From assembly GCA_963696665.1 (NCBI GenBank), contig CAVOLE010000031.1, forward strand, positions 1 to 64,000: a stretch of 64,000 nt of DNA, in the 5' to 3' direction. The position numbers and the translations under genes are program-made. The first letter of the stretch is position 1. Each line of letters opens with the position of its first letter. The DNA is from Roseiarcus sp963696665. GTDB lineage: Bacteria > Pseudomonadota > Alphaproteobacteria > Rhizobiales > Beijerinckiaceae. The notes beneath the pieces were generated by a model. That model saw nothing but the letters and a program-made list of their open reading frames with translations, ran no database searches and was not told the origin of the DNA. This document shows, in pieces, positions 27,588 to 36,172 of this stretch.

Positions 27588-29825
27588 TTGACGGGAACGA
27601 CTATCAACGCGCGGGGGTCGCCGCTTCTGGACGACAGCCCGCCGACGGGCCGCTTTGGAATTGTCGTCGTCGGCGCGGCTTTCGTCCTTGCTCTGGCGAC
27701 GTTCCTCGTTTTCGCCGGCTTCACGCCGATCATACCAACCGCGACCGTCGTCCTGACATTGATGGTGGGCGACGGCCTGGTCGTCGTCATCCTCATCGTC
27801 CTCATCTCGATGGAGCTCGCGCGCCTTCGAGCTGCGCGTCGGGCGGCGCGGGCGGGCGCCCGCCTGCATAGCCGGTTCGTCGCCCTGTTTTCGCTGGTCG
27901 CCGCCATTCCGGCCATCATCACCGCGGTCGTGGCTGCGGTTTCCGTCGAATGGGCGATCAATCCGCGGTTCATGAGCGACGTCGCAGCCTTTATCAACGA
28001 AGCCAACCAGGCGACCCAACTCTACCGCGAATCCCAGTGTCGGGCGCTCTTGCGCGACGTCGAACTGACCGCCGGCGATATCGGCCGCAGCAGCCTTTTG
28101 CTCCAGTCGGATCCCACTCAGTTTGCGGAATACTTCAGCTCGCGCTCCAAGACGCTAGGCTTTACCGCCGCCGCAGTCATGAAGAACGACGGCGCTCCGA
28201 TCGTTGTCGCGAAAGGGTCGGACGAGAAGCTGATTGCCAGACCTGAGCCGTCCGACTTTCAGGACGCGATGAACGGCGAGGCGCTCTGCGGCTTCCTCGG
28301 CGTCGGCAACATCTTCGTCGGCATTCGGCCCATCCCCGGCGCCGACGGGCGATTCCTTTACGCTGCGCGAGGGATTGACCCCCTGGCCGCCAAGGTCGCC
28401 GAAGACGCCGGGCTCGTCTCCAACATGTGGGGACGCTTCGAGGCCCATCGGCACAGCCTTGAACTGGGCTTCGCCACTGTGTTCGTGCTCCTGGCGCTCA
28501 CGATGCTGTTCTCCGCCATCTGGCTGGGCCTCGCCTTCGCCAATCGGCTGGTCAGGCCGATCCGCGGCCTGATCCGCGCCGCGGACGAGGTCGCTTCCGG
28601 CAACCTTCATATTCAAGTGCCGACGCGCCGTTCTGATGGAGACCTCGGCCATCTCGGGGACACGTTCAACAAGATGACCTCCGAGATCCTGCGTCAGCAG
28701 ACCGGCCTGATCGAAGCGAACGCGCTCAACGATGAGCGGCGCGCGTTCATTGAGGCGGTGCTGTCGGGGGTGCCTGCGGGCGTTCTTGGCGTCGACCATG
28801 ATGGGATCATCACGATTTCGAACGCCGCCGCCGATCGGCTGCTCAGCGGCGACCTCGGCCTCATCGGCCGGCCGCTCAACGCGGTCCAGCCGAGCATTGC
28901 AGCCATTTGGGAACAGGCTCGCTCGCTCAGGCTCAGACTTCATCAGGGGCAGGCGACCGTGCTCAGGGACGGACGCGAGCGCGTTCTCAATGTTCGCGTC
29001 ACCGGAAATCCTGGACGCGATGATCGCGCCAGCGTCATCACGCTCGACGACATCAGCGATCTTGTGACCGCTCAACGCACCGCCGCCTGGGCCGACGTCG
29101 CTCGCCGCATCGCACATGAGATCAGGAATCCGCTGACGCCGATCCAGCTCTCGGCCGAGCGGCTGAAGCGACGCTACGGCAGACACATCGTCGAGGGCCG
29201 GGATGTGTTCGACCAGTGCACGGACACCATTATCCGGCAGGTGGACGACATCAAACGCATGGTCGACGAATTTTCGTCCTTTGCCCGAACGCCCAAGGCC
29301 CGCCCGGCGCGCGACGACCTGACCGATTGTGTGCGCCAGGCGATCTTCCTGATGAGGGTCGGCCGCGCGGACATCATCTTTGAGGAGCAATTGCCAGATG
29401 AACCGATTTCCGCCGATTTCGATCGGCGGCTGGTGTCGCAAGCGCTCATGAATGTCTTGAAGAATGCGACCGAAGGCATCGACGCGCTGAATGGCGAGCA
29501 TGGCAAAGGCGTCGTCACAACGAGGGTGTCGGTGGATGGCGCGGGCTTCGCCGAGATTGCCGTCAGCGACAACGGCAAAGGCTTCCCGCTCGAGGATCGG
29601 CATCGTTTGACCGAGCCCTATGTCACGACTCGAACCGAGGGAACCGGCCTCGGCTTGCCGATCGTCGTCAAGATATTCGAGGACCACGGCGGAAGCGTAG
29701 AGCTTCTCGACGGACCCGCGCGTCTCGATGGCGGCCGGGGCGCCAAGGTCTTGATGAGGCTGCCGTTGCATCGCGCCGAACAGAATGCAACGCGCCCGGA
29801 GAGTGAGAGGGTCGCTTCGTCCTGA
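27588..29825 (+). CDS. ntrY: Nitrogen regulation sensor histidine kinase NtrY
   Basis: 745 residues from TTG 27588, the best fit to the family; no ATG start is in frame nearby. Three N-terminal membrane spans (within residues 23-118) and a fourth near 300 flank a periplasmic sensor. HAMP (RLVRPIRGLIRAADEVASG), PAS (residues 385-480), then HisKA with the phospho-acceptor His in RRIAHEIRNPLTPIQL near residue 509, and the ATP-binding box GTGLGLPIVVKIFEDHGG. Phosphorylates NtrX. Its TGA overlaps the ntrX ATG. The usual ntrBC genes are not upstream here. Confidence 0.93.
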   Translation: MTGTTINARGSPLLDDSPPTGRFGIVVVGAAFVLALATFLVFAGFTPIIPTATVVLTLMVGDGLVVVILIVLISMELARLRAARRAARAGARLHSRFVALFSLVAAIPAIITAVVAAVSVEWAINPRFMSDVAAFINEANQATQLYRESQCRALLRDVELTAGDIGRSSLLLQSDPTQFAEYFSSRSKTLGFTAAAVMKNDGAPIVVAKGSDEKLIARPEPSDFQDAMNGEALCGFLGVGNIFVGIRPIPGADGRFLYAARGIDPLAAKVAEDAGLVSNMWGRFEAHRHSLELGFATVFVLLALTMLFSAIWLGLAFANRLVRPIRGLIRAADEVASGNLHIQVPTRRSDGDLGHLGDTFNKMTSEILRQQTGLIEANALNDERRAFIEAVLSGVPAGVLGVDHDGIITISNAAADRLLSGDLGLIGRPLNAVQPSIAAIWEQARSLRLRLHQGQATVLRDGRERVLNVRVTGNPGRDDRASVITLDDISDLVTAQRTAAWADVARRIAHEIRNPLTPIQLSAERLKRRYGRHIVEGRDVFDQCTDTIIRQVDDIKRMVDEFSSFARTPKARPARDDLTDCVRQAIFLMRVGRADIIFEEQLPDEPISADFDRRLVSQALMNVLKNATEGIDALNGEHGKGVVTTRVSVDGAGFAEIAVSDNGKGFPLEDRHRLTEPYVTTRTEGTGLGLPIVVKIFEDHGGSVELLDGPARLDGGRGAKVLMRLPLHRAEQNATRPESERVASS

Positions 29826-31192
29826 TGGCCGCTGACATTCTTATCGTTGATGACGAAGACGACATCCGCGGACTTGTCGCCGGAATCCTGGAGGATGAGG
29901 GCTACGGGGCGCGTCTCGCGCGCGACTCGGACGAAGCTATCGCGGCGGTTGAAGCGCGCCGTCCACAACTGATCCTGCTCGACATATGGCTGCAAGGTTC
30001 GAAGCTTGACGGGCTTCAGCTGCTTGAAACGATCAAGCGGCAGCATCCGAATGTGCCCGTGGTGATGATTTCCGGGCACGGCAACATCGAGACGGCGGTG
30101 AGGGCGATCAAACTCGGCGCCTACGACTTCATTGAGAAGCCGTTCAAGGCGGATCGTTTGATTCTCATCGCCGAGCGGGCGTTGGAGACTTCGCGTCTGA
30201 AGCGGGAAGTCAGCGATCTGCGCGCGCGTGGCGGCTCCGCCGACCGGATGGTCGGGTCCTCGTCGGCGATCCTCAACCTCAGGCGGATCATCGAAAAAGT
30301 CGGGCCCGCCAATTCGCGCATTCTCATCTCGGGCGCCGCCGGATCGGGCAAGGAACTGGCCGCTCGGCTTATCCATGAAAATTCGAACCGCGCCAACGGC
30401 CCCTTTGTCGTCATCAACGCGCCGACGATGTCGCCGGAGAGAATGGAAGCGGAACTGTTCGGAGTCGAATCCGGAGTCCAAGGGCAGGCAAGGGTCGGCG
30501 CGCTTGAAGAGGCGCATGGCGGCACGCTTTATCTGGACGAAATCGCCGACATGCCGCGCGAGACGCAGGCCAAGATCCTCCGCGTTCTGGTCGACCAGAA
30601 CTTCCAGCGCGTCGGCGGCGCCTCGCGTGTTTTCGTCGATGTGCGCGTCATTTCGTCGACGAGCCGCGATCTGGCGGAGGCGATCACCGAGGGGCGGTTC
30701 CGCGAAGACCTTTTTCATCGGCTGTCCGTGGTGCCGATCCGCGTTCCCTCGCTCGCTGAGCGGCGGGAGGACATTCCAGAACTCGTTCAATACTTTTTGA
30801 AGAGCGTCGCAGCCAATATGGGTGTTACGCCCCGCCGGGTCGGTTCGGACGCCATGGCGGTGCTTGAATCGCACGACTGGCCGGGAAACATCCGGCAGCT
30901 CAGAAACAATGTCGAACGATTGATGATCCTGGCGCTCGGCGATCCCAACGCCGAAATTTCGGCCTCCATGCTTCCGGCGGAGGTTGGCGCGCTTGTGCCG
31001 GCGGTGCCGAGCGGCATCGGCGGCGAGAAACTGCTGAGCCTTCCGCTTCGCGAGGCGCGCGAAGCCTTCGAGCGCGACTATCTCGTGGCTCAAATCAGTC
31101 GCTTCGGCGGCAACATATCGCGAACCGCCGAGTTCATCGGCATGGAGCGTTCGGCGCTGCACCGAAAGCTGAAGTCTCTCGGCGTCGAGTAG
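29825..31192 (+). CDS. ntrX: Response regulator NtrX, GAFTGA loop absent
   Basis: 455 residues. Receiver domain with phospho-Asp in LILLDIWLQ near residue 52, central AAA+ domain, and a Fis-type HTH at the end (NISRTAEFIGMERSALHRKL). The Walker A is an unusual GAAGSGKELAAR (residue 169 area). Where sigma-54 activators have ELFG..GAFTGA, this protein reads ELFGVESGVQGQARVGALEE, so the sigma-54 contact loop is missing. That agrees with what is known for many alphaproteobacterial NtrX proteins, which act as sigma-70-type regulators. Coupled to ntrY. Confidence 0.93.
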   Translation: MAADILIVDDEDDIRGLVAGILEDEGYGARLARDSDEAIAAVEARRPQLILLDIWLQGSKLDGLQLLETIKRQHPNVPVVMISGHGNIETAVRAIKLGAYDFIEKPFKADRLILIAERALETSRLKREVSDLRARGGSADRMVGSSSAILNLRRIIEKVGPANSRILISGAAGSGKELAARLIHENSNRANGPFVVINAPTMSPERMEAELFGVESGVQGQARVGALEEAHGGTLYLDEIADMPRETQAKILRVLVDQNFQRVGGASRVFVDVRVISSTSRDLAEAITEGRFREDLFHRLSVVPIRVPSLAERREDIPELVQYFLKSVAANMGVTPRRVGSDAMAVLESHDWPGNIRQLRNNVERLMILALGDPNAEISASMLPAEVGALVPAVPSGIGGEKLLSLPLREAREAFERDYLVAQISRFGGNISRTAEFIGMERSALHRKLKSLGVE

Positions 31193-31201
31193 CGCTGCCT
31201 C

Positions 31202-31217
31202 TGGCATTCGAATTGCA
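31202..31217 (+). promoter_or_regulatory. Sigma-54-like promoter upstream of hfq
   Basis: TGGCATTCGAATTGCA has GG and GC separated by exactly 10 bases and is close to the -24/-12 consensus TGGCAC-N5-TTGCA. It lies just after the ntrX stop and about 155-180 bases ahead of hfq. Only one site is seen and no NtrC/NifA enhancer was recognised. Confidence 0.4.
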
Positions 31218-31371
31218 CATGACGCTCAGCGCAATCGCTCGAAGGTCATGAAAGCCTCTTTAACATTGTGGTTGGGGTCTATGAGTTCGCCCGTCTCACT
31301 TTCTATGCTATAACGTTAAGGAACCGCGCGTCCGCAAAGGCGCGGGTGACGACGAACAACGCTGGCCGAAA

Positions 31372-31644
31372 ATGGCCCAACGAACGGAAACACGAATGGC
31401 ACCCGAGAAGGCGCAAAACCTCCAGGACACGTTCCTGAATCACGTGCGAAAGTCGAAGACGTCGGTCACGATTTTTCTCGTTAACGGGGTGAAATTGCAG
31501 GGATTTGTGACTTGGTTCGATAATTTCTGCGTTCTCCTTCGGCGCGATGGACACTCGCAGCTGGTCTATAAGCACGCAATCTCCACCATCATGCCGGCAA
31601 GCCCAATCACCATGTTCGAGGCGGTCGACGAAGAGGCGCGCTGA
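31372..31644 (+). CDS. hfq: RNA chaperone Hfq
   Basis: Sm-like hexameric RNA chaperone pairing sRNAs with mRNAs. Signature Sm1 NLQDTFLNHVRKSKTSVTIF, then VNGVKLQGFVTWFDNFCVLL and the Sm2 YKHAISTIMP. 90 residues from ATG 31372; a second ATG at 31396 gives 82, closer to relatives. Neither has a strong ribosome site. Follows ntrX and precedes hflX, the conserved alphaproteobacterial order. Confidence 0.95.
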   Translation: MAQRTETRMAPEKAQNLQDTFLNHVRKSKTSVTIFLVNGVKLQGFVTWFDNFCVLLRRDGHSQLVYKHAISTIMPASPITMFEAVDEEAR

Positions 31645-31690
31645 CATTGCTCCGCCTCGCGAGGCGACGGACGAGCGTGAGCGAGCGGGC

Positions 31691-33010
31691 GTGACCACCC
31701 GCGCGCTGGTCGTCTGTCCGAGCCTTGCGCGAGAAACGAATGACGCGCTGCGCAGTCCCGAAGCGCGGCGCGAAGAGGCGGTCGGCTTGGCTCGCGCCAT
31801 CGATCTTAAGGTCGTGGGCGCGGAAAGCGTTTCGCTGGACGCCATCCGGCCGGCGACCTTTATCGGCAAGGGCAAAGTCGAGCAGCTTGCGGCGCGGGTG
31901 AAGGCCGAGGAGATCGACCTTGTCGTCATGGATTGCGCTTTGTCTCCGGCGCAGCAGCGCAATCTCGAGCGGGCTTTCGGCTGCAAAGTCATCGACCGCA
32001 CCGGGCTCATCCTCGAGATCTTCGGCCAAAGGGCCCACACCGCCGAGGGCGCGCTTCAGGTCGAGCTTGCGCATTTGAAATATCAGCGCTCACGCCTGGT
32101 CCGGTCGTGGACCCACCTTGAGCGGCAGCGCGGCGGCTTCGGCTTCCTCGGCGGGCCGGGCGAGACCCAGATCGAGACCGACCGCCGGCTGATCGGCGAG
32201 CGCATCGTTCGCATCGAGCGGGAGCTCGAGGCCGTCAAGCGCCGGCGCGCCCTGCAACGGGCAAGCCGCAGCGCCGTCCCTTATCCAATCGTCGCGCTGG
32301 TCGGCTACACCAACGCCGGGAAGTCGACCCTGTTCAATCGGCTCACGCGCGCCGAAGTGACGGCGGCCGACATGCTGTTCGCGACGCTCGATCCCACCAT
32401 GCGCCTCATCAAATTGCCCCATGGCGGCTCGGCGATCCTTTCCGACACGGTCGGCTTCATCTCGGACTTGCCGACGACGCTCATATCCGCCTTTCGCGCC
32501 ACGCTCGAGGAGGTGCGCGCAGCCGATGTCATCGTGCACGTGCGCGACATTTCCCACGTGGACAGCGAAGCGCAGAGCAAGGACGTCGAGGCGGTTCTGG
32601 ATGAGATCGGCGTCGCCGACCACGCCGATCGCGTCATCGAGGTGTGGAACAAGGTCGACCTGCTTGACGGCGACGCGCGCGCGGCGCTCGTTTCGGAGCA
32701 GCGAAGGAATGAGACCGCGCCGCTCGCCATTTCCGCGACGACGGGGGAGGGGATCGATCATCTCTTGACCGCGATCGAGGATCGCCTGGCGCGCGGCCGG
32801 CCTGAACTCGAACTGACCCTTGATGCAAGCGACGGGAAGGGCCTGCATTGGCTCTATGAGCACGCCGAGGTCATGAGCCGCCGCGACGAAGAGGATGGGC
32901 TCCGCCTGACGGTGCGCGTTCCCCCCGACCAGATCGAGCGCCTGAAGCGGCGCTTCGCCATCGCGCGCGCGCCCGTCCGTTCGAGCGCCAGGCGGGCCGC
33001 CGAGCGCTGA
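31691..33010 (+). CDS. hflX: GTPase HflX
   Basis: Ribosome-associated GTPase that splits stalled ribosomes under stress. About 439 residues from GTG 31691. The frame is open to 31547, but that part overlaps hfq in another frame. N-terminal subdomain FIGKGKVEQLAARVKAEEID; HflX motif GGFGFLGGPGETQIETDRRL; G1 GYTNAGKSTLFN near residue 206; DTVGFISDLP and NKVDL. Intact. Confidence 0.93.
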   Translation: MTTRALVVCPSLARETNDALRSPEARREEAVGLARAIDLKVVGAESVSLDAIRPATFIGKGKVEQLAARVKAEEIDLVVMDCALSPAQQRNLERAFGCKVIDRTGLILEIFGQRAHTAEGALQVELAHLKYQRSRLVRSWTHLERQRGGFGFLGGPGETQIETDRRLIGERIVRIERELEAVKRRRALQRASRSAVPYPIVALVGYTNAGKSTLFNRLTRAEVTAADMLFATLDPTMRLIKLPHGGSAILSDTVGFISDLPTTLISAFRATLEEVRAADVIVHVRDISHVDSEAQSKDVEAVLDEIGVADHADRVIEVWNKVDLLDGDARAALVSEQRRNETAPLAISATTGEGIDHLLTAIEDRLARGRPELELTLDASDGKGLHWLYEHAEVMSRRDEEDGLRLTVRVPPDQIERLKRRFAIARAPVRSSARRAAER

Positions 33011-33027
33011 CGGTGGCTGCGCCCTGC

Positions 33028-33215
33028 GACTTGGCAAGGGCGTGGATACAACCTAAACGAGAAAATCATAGCAAATAAACGCGAGCAAACGCCAATAAAC
33101 GCGCATAAACGCTAGTAAAAGTGCTAGCGTTTACTAGCGTTTATTTTTCCGAATTCGGACTTTTCAAAGGGTTACGGAGGAAAAAAATAAAAAAATTCCT
33201 CTCTTTCCTTAACTC
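33028..33215. repeat. Intergenic repeat copy 2: AAACGC array plus core motif
   Basis: At 33062-33145 there are four AAACGC hexamers followed by two GCGTTT hexamers around AGTAAAAGTGCT, able to form a hairpin. The 28-base core TCCGAATTCGGACTTTTCAA then AGGGTTAC is at 33148-33175, followed by an A-rich tract (AAAAAAATAAAAAAATTCC). It is the inverted partner of 23455-23640. It lies between convergent hflX and a small secreted-protein gene; the rest of the gap to 33417 shows nothing. Confidence 0.75.
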
Positions 33216-33417
33216 GCCTCTCGGGTTGCGTCCAAATATGTCAAACAGCGCACAGCTTCGTTCCGCGCTCAGCTATCGCCCGGTGAATAAATCCAGCATC
33301 AGCATCTGTAGCACGATTTTCTGGTTTTGCCAAGGAAATGCCGTCCCGAACGCCCGCTCCGAGCGGCCCCGCGCCTGCGGAAGGAATTCCCGCTTTCGTT
33401 GTATCCGTAAGCTTAGC

Positions 33418-33781
33418 CTAAGGCTTCGGAGAGGGCGCGGGAATCGGGCTGTTCGGCGCGCCCTTGATTGCGCCTGCGAGCGGCGCTTCCTTGTGCGGGG
33501 CCGGTCCCTTCACGTGCTCGGCCACATCCGTCAGAGAATCCGGGTTGATCACCATCATGATCGAATTGCCTTGCGCATCCTTGGCGCGGACAATCAAGGA
33601 CGCGGGCATGATGGTGATGTCCGTGAACCCCGCCTTGGTGAGGTCATCGTGCAGCTTCTGGCTCATATGCGGCGGGACTTGCGCGTCGGGCGTGGTCTGA
33701 GCCGAATTCTGTCGCGGCAAGCGCGGAGCCCGCGAATCCGGAGCCGAGGAGGAGAACAATCAGAGTTCCTCGCGGTCGCAT
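33418..33781 (-). CDS. Small exported protein, frameshift near signal peptide
   Basis: ATG 33779-33781 gives a clear signal peptide (MRPRGTLIVLLLGSGFAGSA, LAA). Near 33715 the frame slips by one base into MSQKLHDDLTKAGFTDITIM, SLIVRAKDAQGNSIMMVINP and a Pro-rich tail ending SPKP. The mature product is about 95 residues with a small alpha/beta pattern seen in uncharacterised alphaproteobacterial periplasmic proteins. Function unknown. Confidence 0.55.
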
Positions 33782-33972
33782 TCATCGGTTGCGTCTCCAA
33801 AGTCGTTCGCCCGAGCCCCTTAAGGGAACGGTTTGGAGACGCGCTCGTTCCATTCAACGAGACGAACTTGTGTTACATCCGCCCTCAAGCAAATTGAGGC
33901 CGACGCCCCAGGTCGTTGCCAATATGGCGGAGGTCGATCGGCTGCCGAACGCATTCGCTACGGGGGCTCGCG

Positions 33973-34662
33973 ATGTCTGAAGTCGGACTGTTCGACGCCA
34001 TCTACTCCGCACGAGCCTTGCGCCGGCTCAAACCCGATCCGGTGCCTGAGGAGATCATCACCCGCATTTTGGACGCCGCCATTCGAGCGCCCTCGGCGGG
34101 CAATGCGCAGAACTGGGCGTTCGTCGTGGTGCGCGATGGCGAGCTGCGGCGCCGACTGGGCATGATCTACCGCAAGGCCTCCGACATCGCGAGCGAGATG
34201 TACAAGGCGCGCCCTCGGCCGGCGCATATGACGGACGAGCAATATCAACGCATGCTGACGTCCGGGGCCTATTTGTGGGACCACATGGGTGAAGCGCCGG
34301 TGCTGCTGGTCCCCTGCTCGCAAGACCGCGCGACGCCGGCGCGTGAGACCCTTCCGCCGTCCTTGGACGCGATGTACGAGCGGGAGATCGCTTATGAACG
34401 GCGGATTCGCGGCGCGAGCATCTATCCGGCCGTCCAGAACATCATCCTGGCGTGCCGTGCGTTCGGATTGGGCACGCTGATCACCACCAACCACATCCGC
34501 TGCGAGGATGAAGTCAAGGCGCTCCTTGGCTTGCCGCCCGACGTGTCGACCTATGCCTTGATGCCGATCGGCTATCCGCAGGGGAAATTCGGTCCGCTTG
34601 CGCGCAAGCCGGTGAGCGAGGTGGCCTATGCGGATCGTTGGGGCGCGGCCTGGCCGAATTGA
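33973..34662 (+). CDS. Nitroreductase family protein
   Basis: 229 residues. FMN-binding start AIYSARALRRLKPDPVPEEI and DAAIRAPSAGNAQNWAFVVV (phosphate-contact Arg/Ser), with the C-terminal LGLPPDVSTYALMPIGYPQG. The family reduces nitro- and quinone-like compounds with NAD(P)H as a homodimer. An internal insert (residues 70-110) distinguishes it from NfsB. Monocistronic; substrate unknown. Confidence 0.88.
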   Translation: MSEVGLFDAIYSARALRRLKPDPVPEEIITRILDAAIRAPSAGNAQNWAFVVVRDGELRRRLGMIYRKASDIASEMYKARPRPAHMTDEQYQRMLTSGAYLWDHMGEAPVLLVPCSQDRATPARETLPPSLDAMYEREIAYERRIRGASIYPAVQNIILACRAFGLGTLITTNHIRCEDEVKALLGLPPDVSTYALMPIGYPQGKFGPLARKPVSEVAYADRWGAAWPN

Positions 34663-34706
34663 TCGATGGCCGCGGGTGAGATCATGCCTTGTGCGCGAGC
34701 CGCGTG

Positions 34707-35201
34707 TTAAGGGGCCGCCGCCGCCTCGAGCAAATCGAGGCCGACCCTGACCGAGGCGAGGCGCACCGCCTCGCGGCCGATGTCGCCGAACCGCTCTTCG
34801 CTAGTAATCGTCGGCGCGCCGCGCCGGGCCAGGGCGAAATGGACGAGGCCAACCGGCTTCACCGCGCTTCCGCCGTCCGGCCCGGCAATTCCGGTGACGC
34901 TGACCGCGACCTCGGCCCGAGACGCGCGAAGCGCGCCCTCCGCCATCGCAACCGCCGTCTCACGGCTCACCGCGCCGTGACTCGCGAGCGTCTCGGCCGG
35001 AACGCCGAGCAGTTCCTGCTTGGCCGCGTTGGAATAGACGACGAAGCCGCGCTCCAGCACGGTCGAAGAGCCGGGAATCTCCGTGAGCAGCCCGGCGATG
35101 AGGCCGCCGGTGCACAATTCCGCGGTTGCGGCCATAAGCCCAGCCGCCCGGTAACGGGCGATGAGATCAGTGGCGCGAGCGATGAGGTCAGGGGCAAACA
35201 T
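34707..35201 (-). CDS. pncC: CinA C-terminal domain, nicotinamide-nucleotide amidase
   Basis: 164 residues, stand-alone PncC/YdeJ form of CinA. Motifs AATAELCTGGLIAGLLTEIP (active-site Ser/Thr region), VVYSNAAKQELLGV and VSVTGIAGPDGGSAVKPVGL are all present. It deamidates NMN to nicotinic acid mononucleotide in NAD recycling. Complete for this short form. Confidence 0.9.
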   Translation of the reverse strand: MFAPDLIARATDLIARYRAAGLMAATAELCTGGLIAGLLTEIPGSSTVLERGFVVYSNAAKQELLGVPAETLASHGAVSRETAVAMAEGALRASRAEVAVSVTGIAGPDGGSAVKPVGLVHFALARRGAPTITSEERFGDIGREAVRLASVRVGLDLLEAAAAP

Positions 35202-35296
35202 GGGCGGCTCGGCAAGCCTACCCTATCCGCCCCAGCTGCGAAACTGCGCGCGCAAGGACGTCCGCCGTAACCTCTCGCGAGAGGCGCGCGAACGCG

Positions 35297-35969
35297 CTAC
35301 GTCGCTTGCGCCGCCGTCCGACGCCATCCCGCGAATCCCAGCCCCGCGAAGCCAAGCGCCATCAGCGTCCAGGTCGAAGGCTCGGGGACAAACGTCATGC
35401 CGTTGGTCGTGACGTCGATGATGAGTTTTCCGCCGATTAGGGGAGCAGCCCCGGTTACGTCGACCAGAATATCGGTCGGCGAAAGCAACTGCAGCCCGTA
35501 ATGCGGCGGCGTACCGTTCGTCGCATCATTCGGAAGAAAATCGCTGCTGGAATCGACGCTGACCCCGGTGATGTCCACCCCGGAAGAGAAAAGGAACTCG
35601 AAACCCGTGAAAGGGTCAGTGCACGCGGATCCGGCGCTCACGCCATCGGCGCAGAACGTGGCGGGGATTTCATTCGTAATGACGATCTGCGTGTCCCCGA
35701 CGTCGATCGTCGCGCCATCGATCGGAGCTTGGACGAAATGCGCAGGAACAGTCAGGACATACTGCGCCATGCCCATAGAGTCGTATTTGTATTCCTGTTC
35801 GCAATAACTCGCGATGTATTGGTCGCAGCCGCCGCCCGAAGCGGTCGCTGGCGCGTTTATGTAGAAAAACGCATTGACGGTGTTGGTCCCGTCGCCGATC
35901 AGCTTAGCGTGCACTAGCGCTTGCCGTCGCGAACAGCGCCGCGGCGGCGATCAAAAAGCTAGAGCGCAT
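35297..35969 (-). CDS. PEP-CTERM exported protein, frameshift at signal-peptide end
   Basis: Signal peptide from ATG 35967-35969 (MRSSFLIAAAALFATASASA). One base too many near 35917 ends that frame (TAA), and the body continues as HAKLIGDGTNTVNAFFYINA. The mature domain is beta-rich with several Cys (GGGCDQYIASYCEQEY). It ends in a PEP-CTERM signal VPEPSTWTLMALGFAGLGFA then GWRR. Total about 223 residues. Such proteins are sorted by exosortase and often surface-bound. This is the second PEP-CTERM gene in the window. Confidence 0.8.
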
Positions 35970-36172
35970 GTTTCCCCAGGGGCGCGTCGGCCCTCGGCCG
36001 TGCCAATTCTCATAGCAACGAAAGCTCGACCGAGCAAATCCCGTCTGGCGGCAGGCAATGGGCCCCTCTTTCTGTCTAAGCCCGGGCTGACCAAACCCTC
36101 GATGGCTCCATCGCAAGATAATTCTTGATCCGCGGGCGGCGGCCAGACATGACAGCGGCGGCGGGGAGAGCA

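Noticed and set aside
28155..29771. 538-codon minus-strand frame
   Set aside because: Antisense shadow of ntrY, which has clear kinase motifs.
31547..31690. N-terminal extension of HflX
   Set aside because: It overlaps hfq in another frame and has no family similarity; the GTG at 31691 is a better start.
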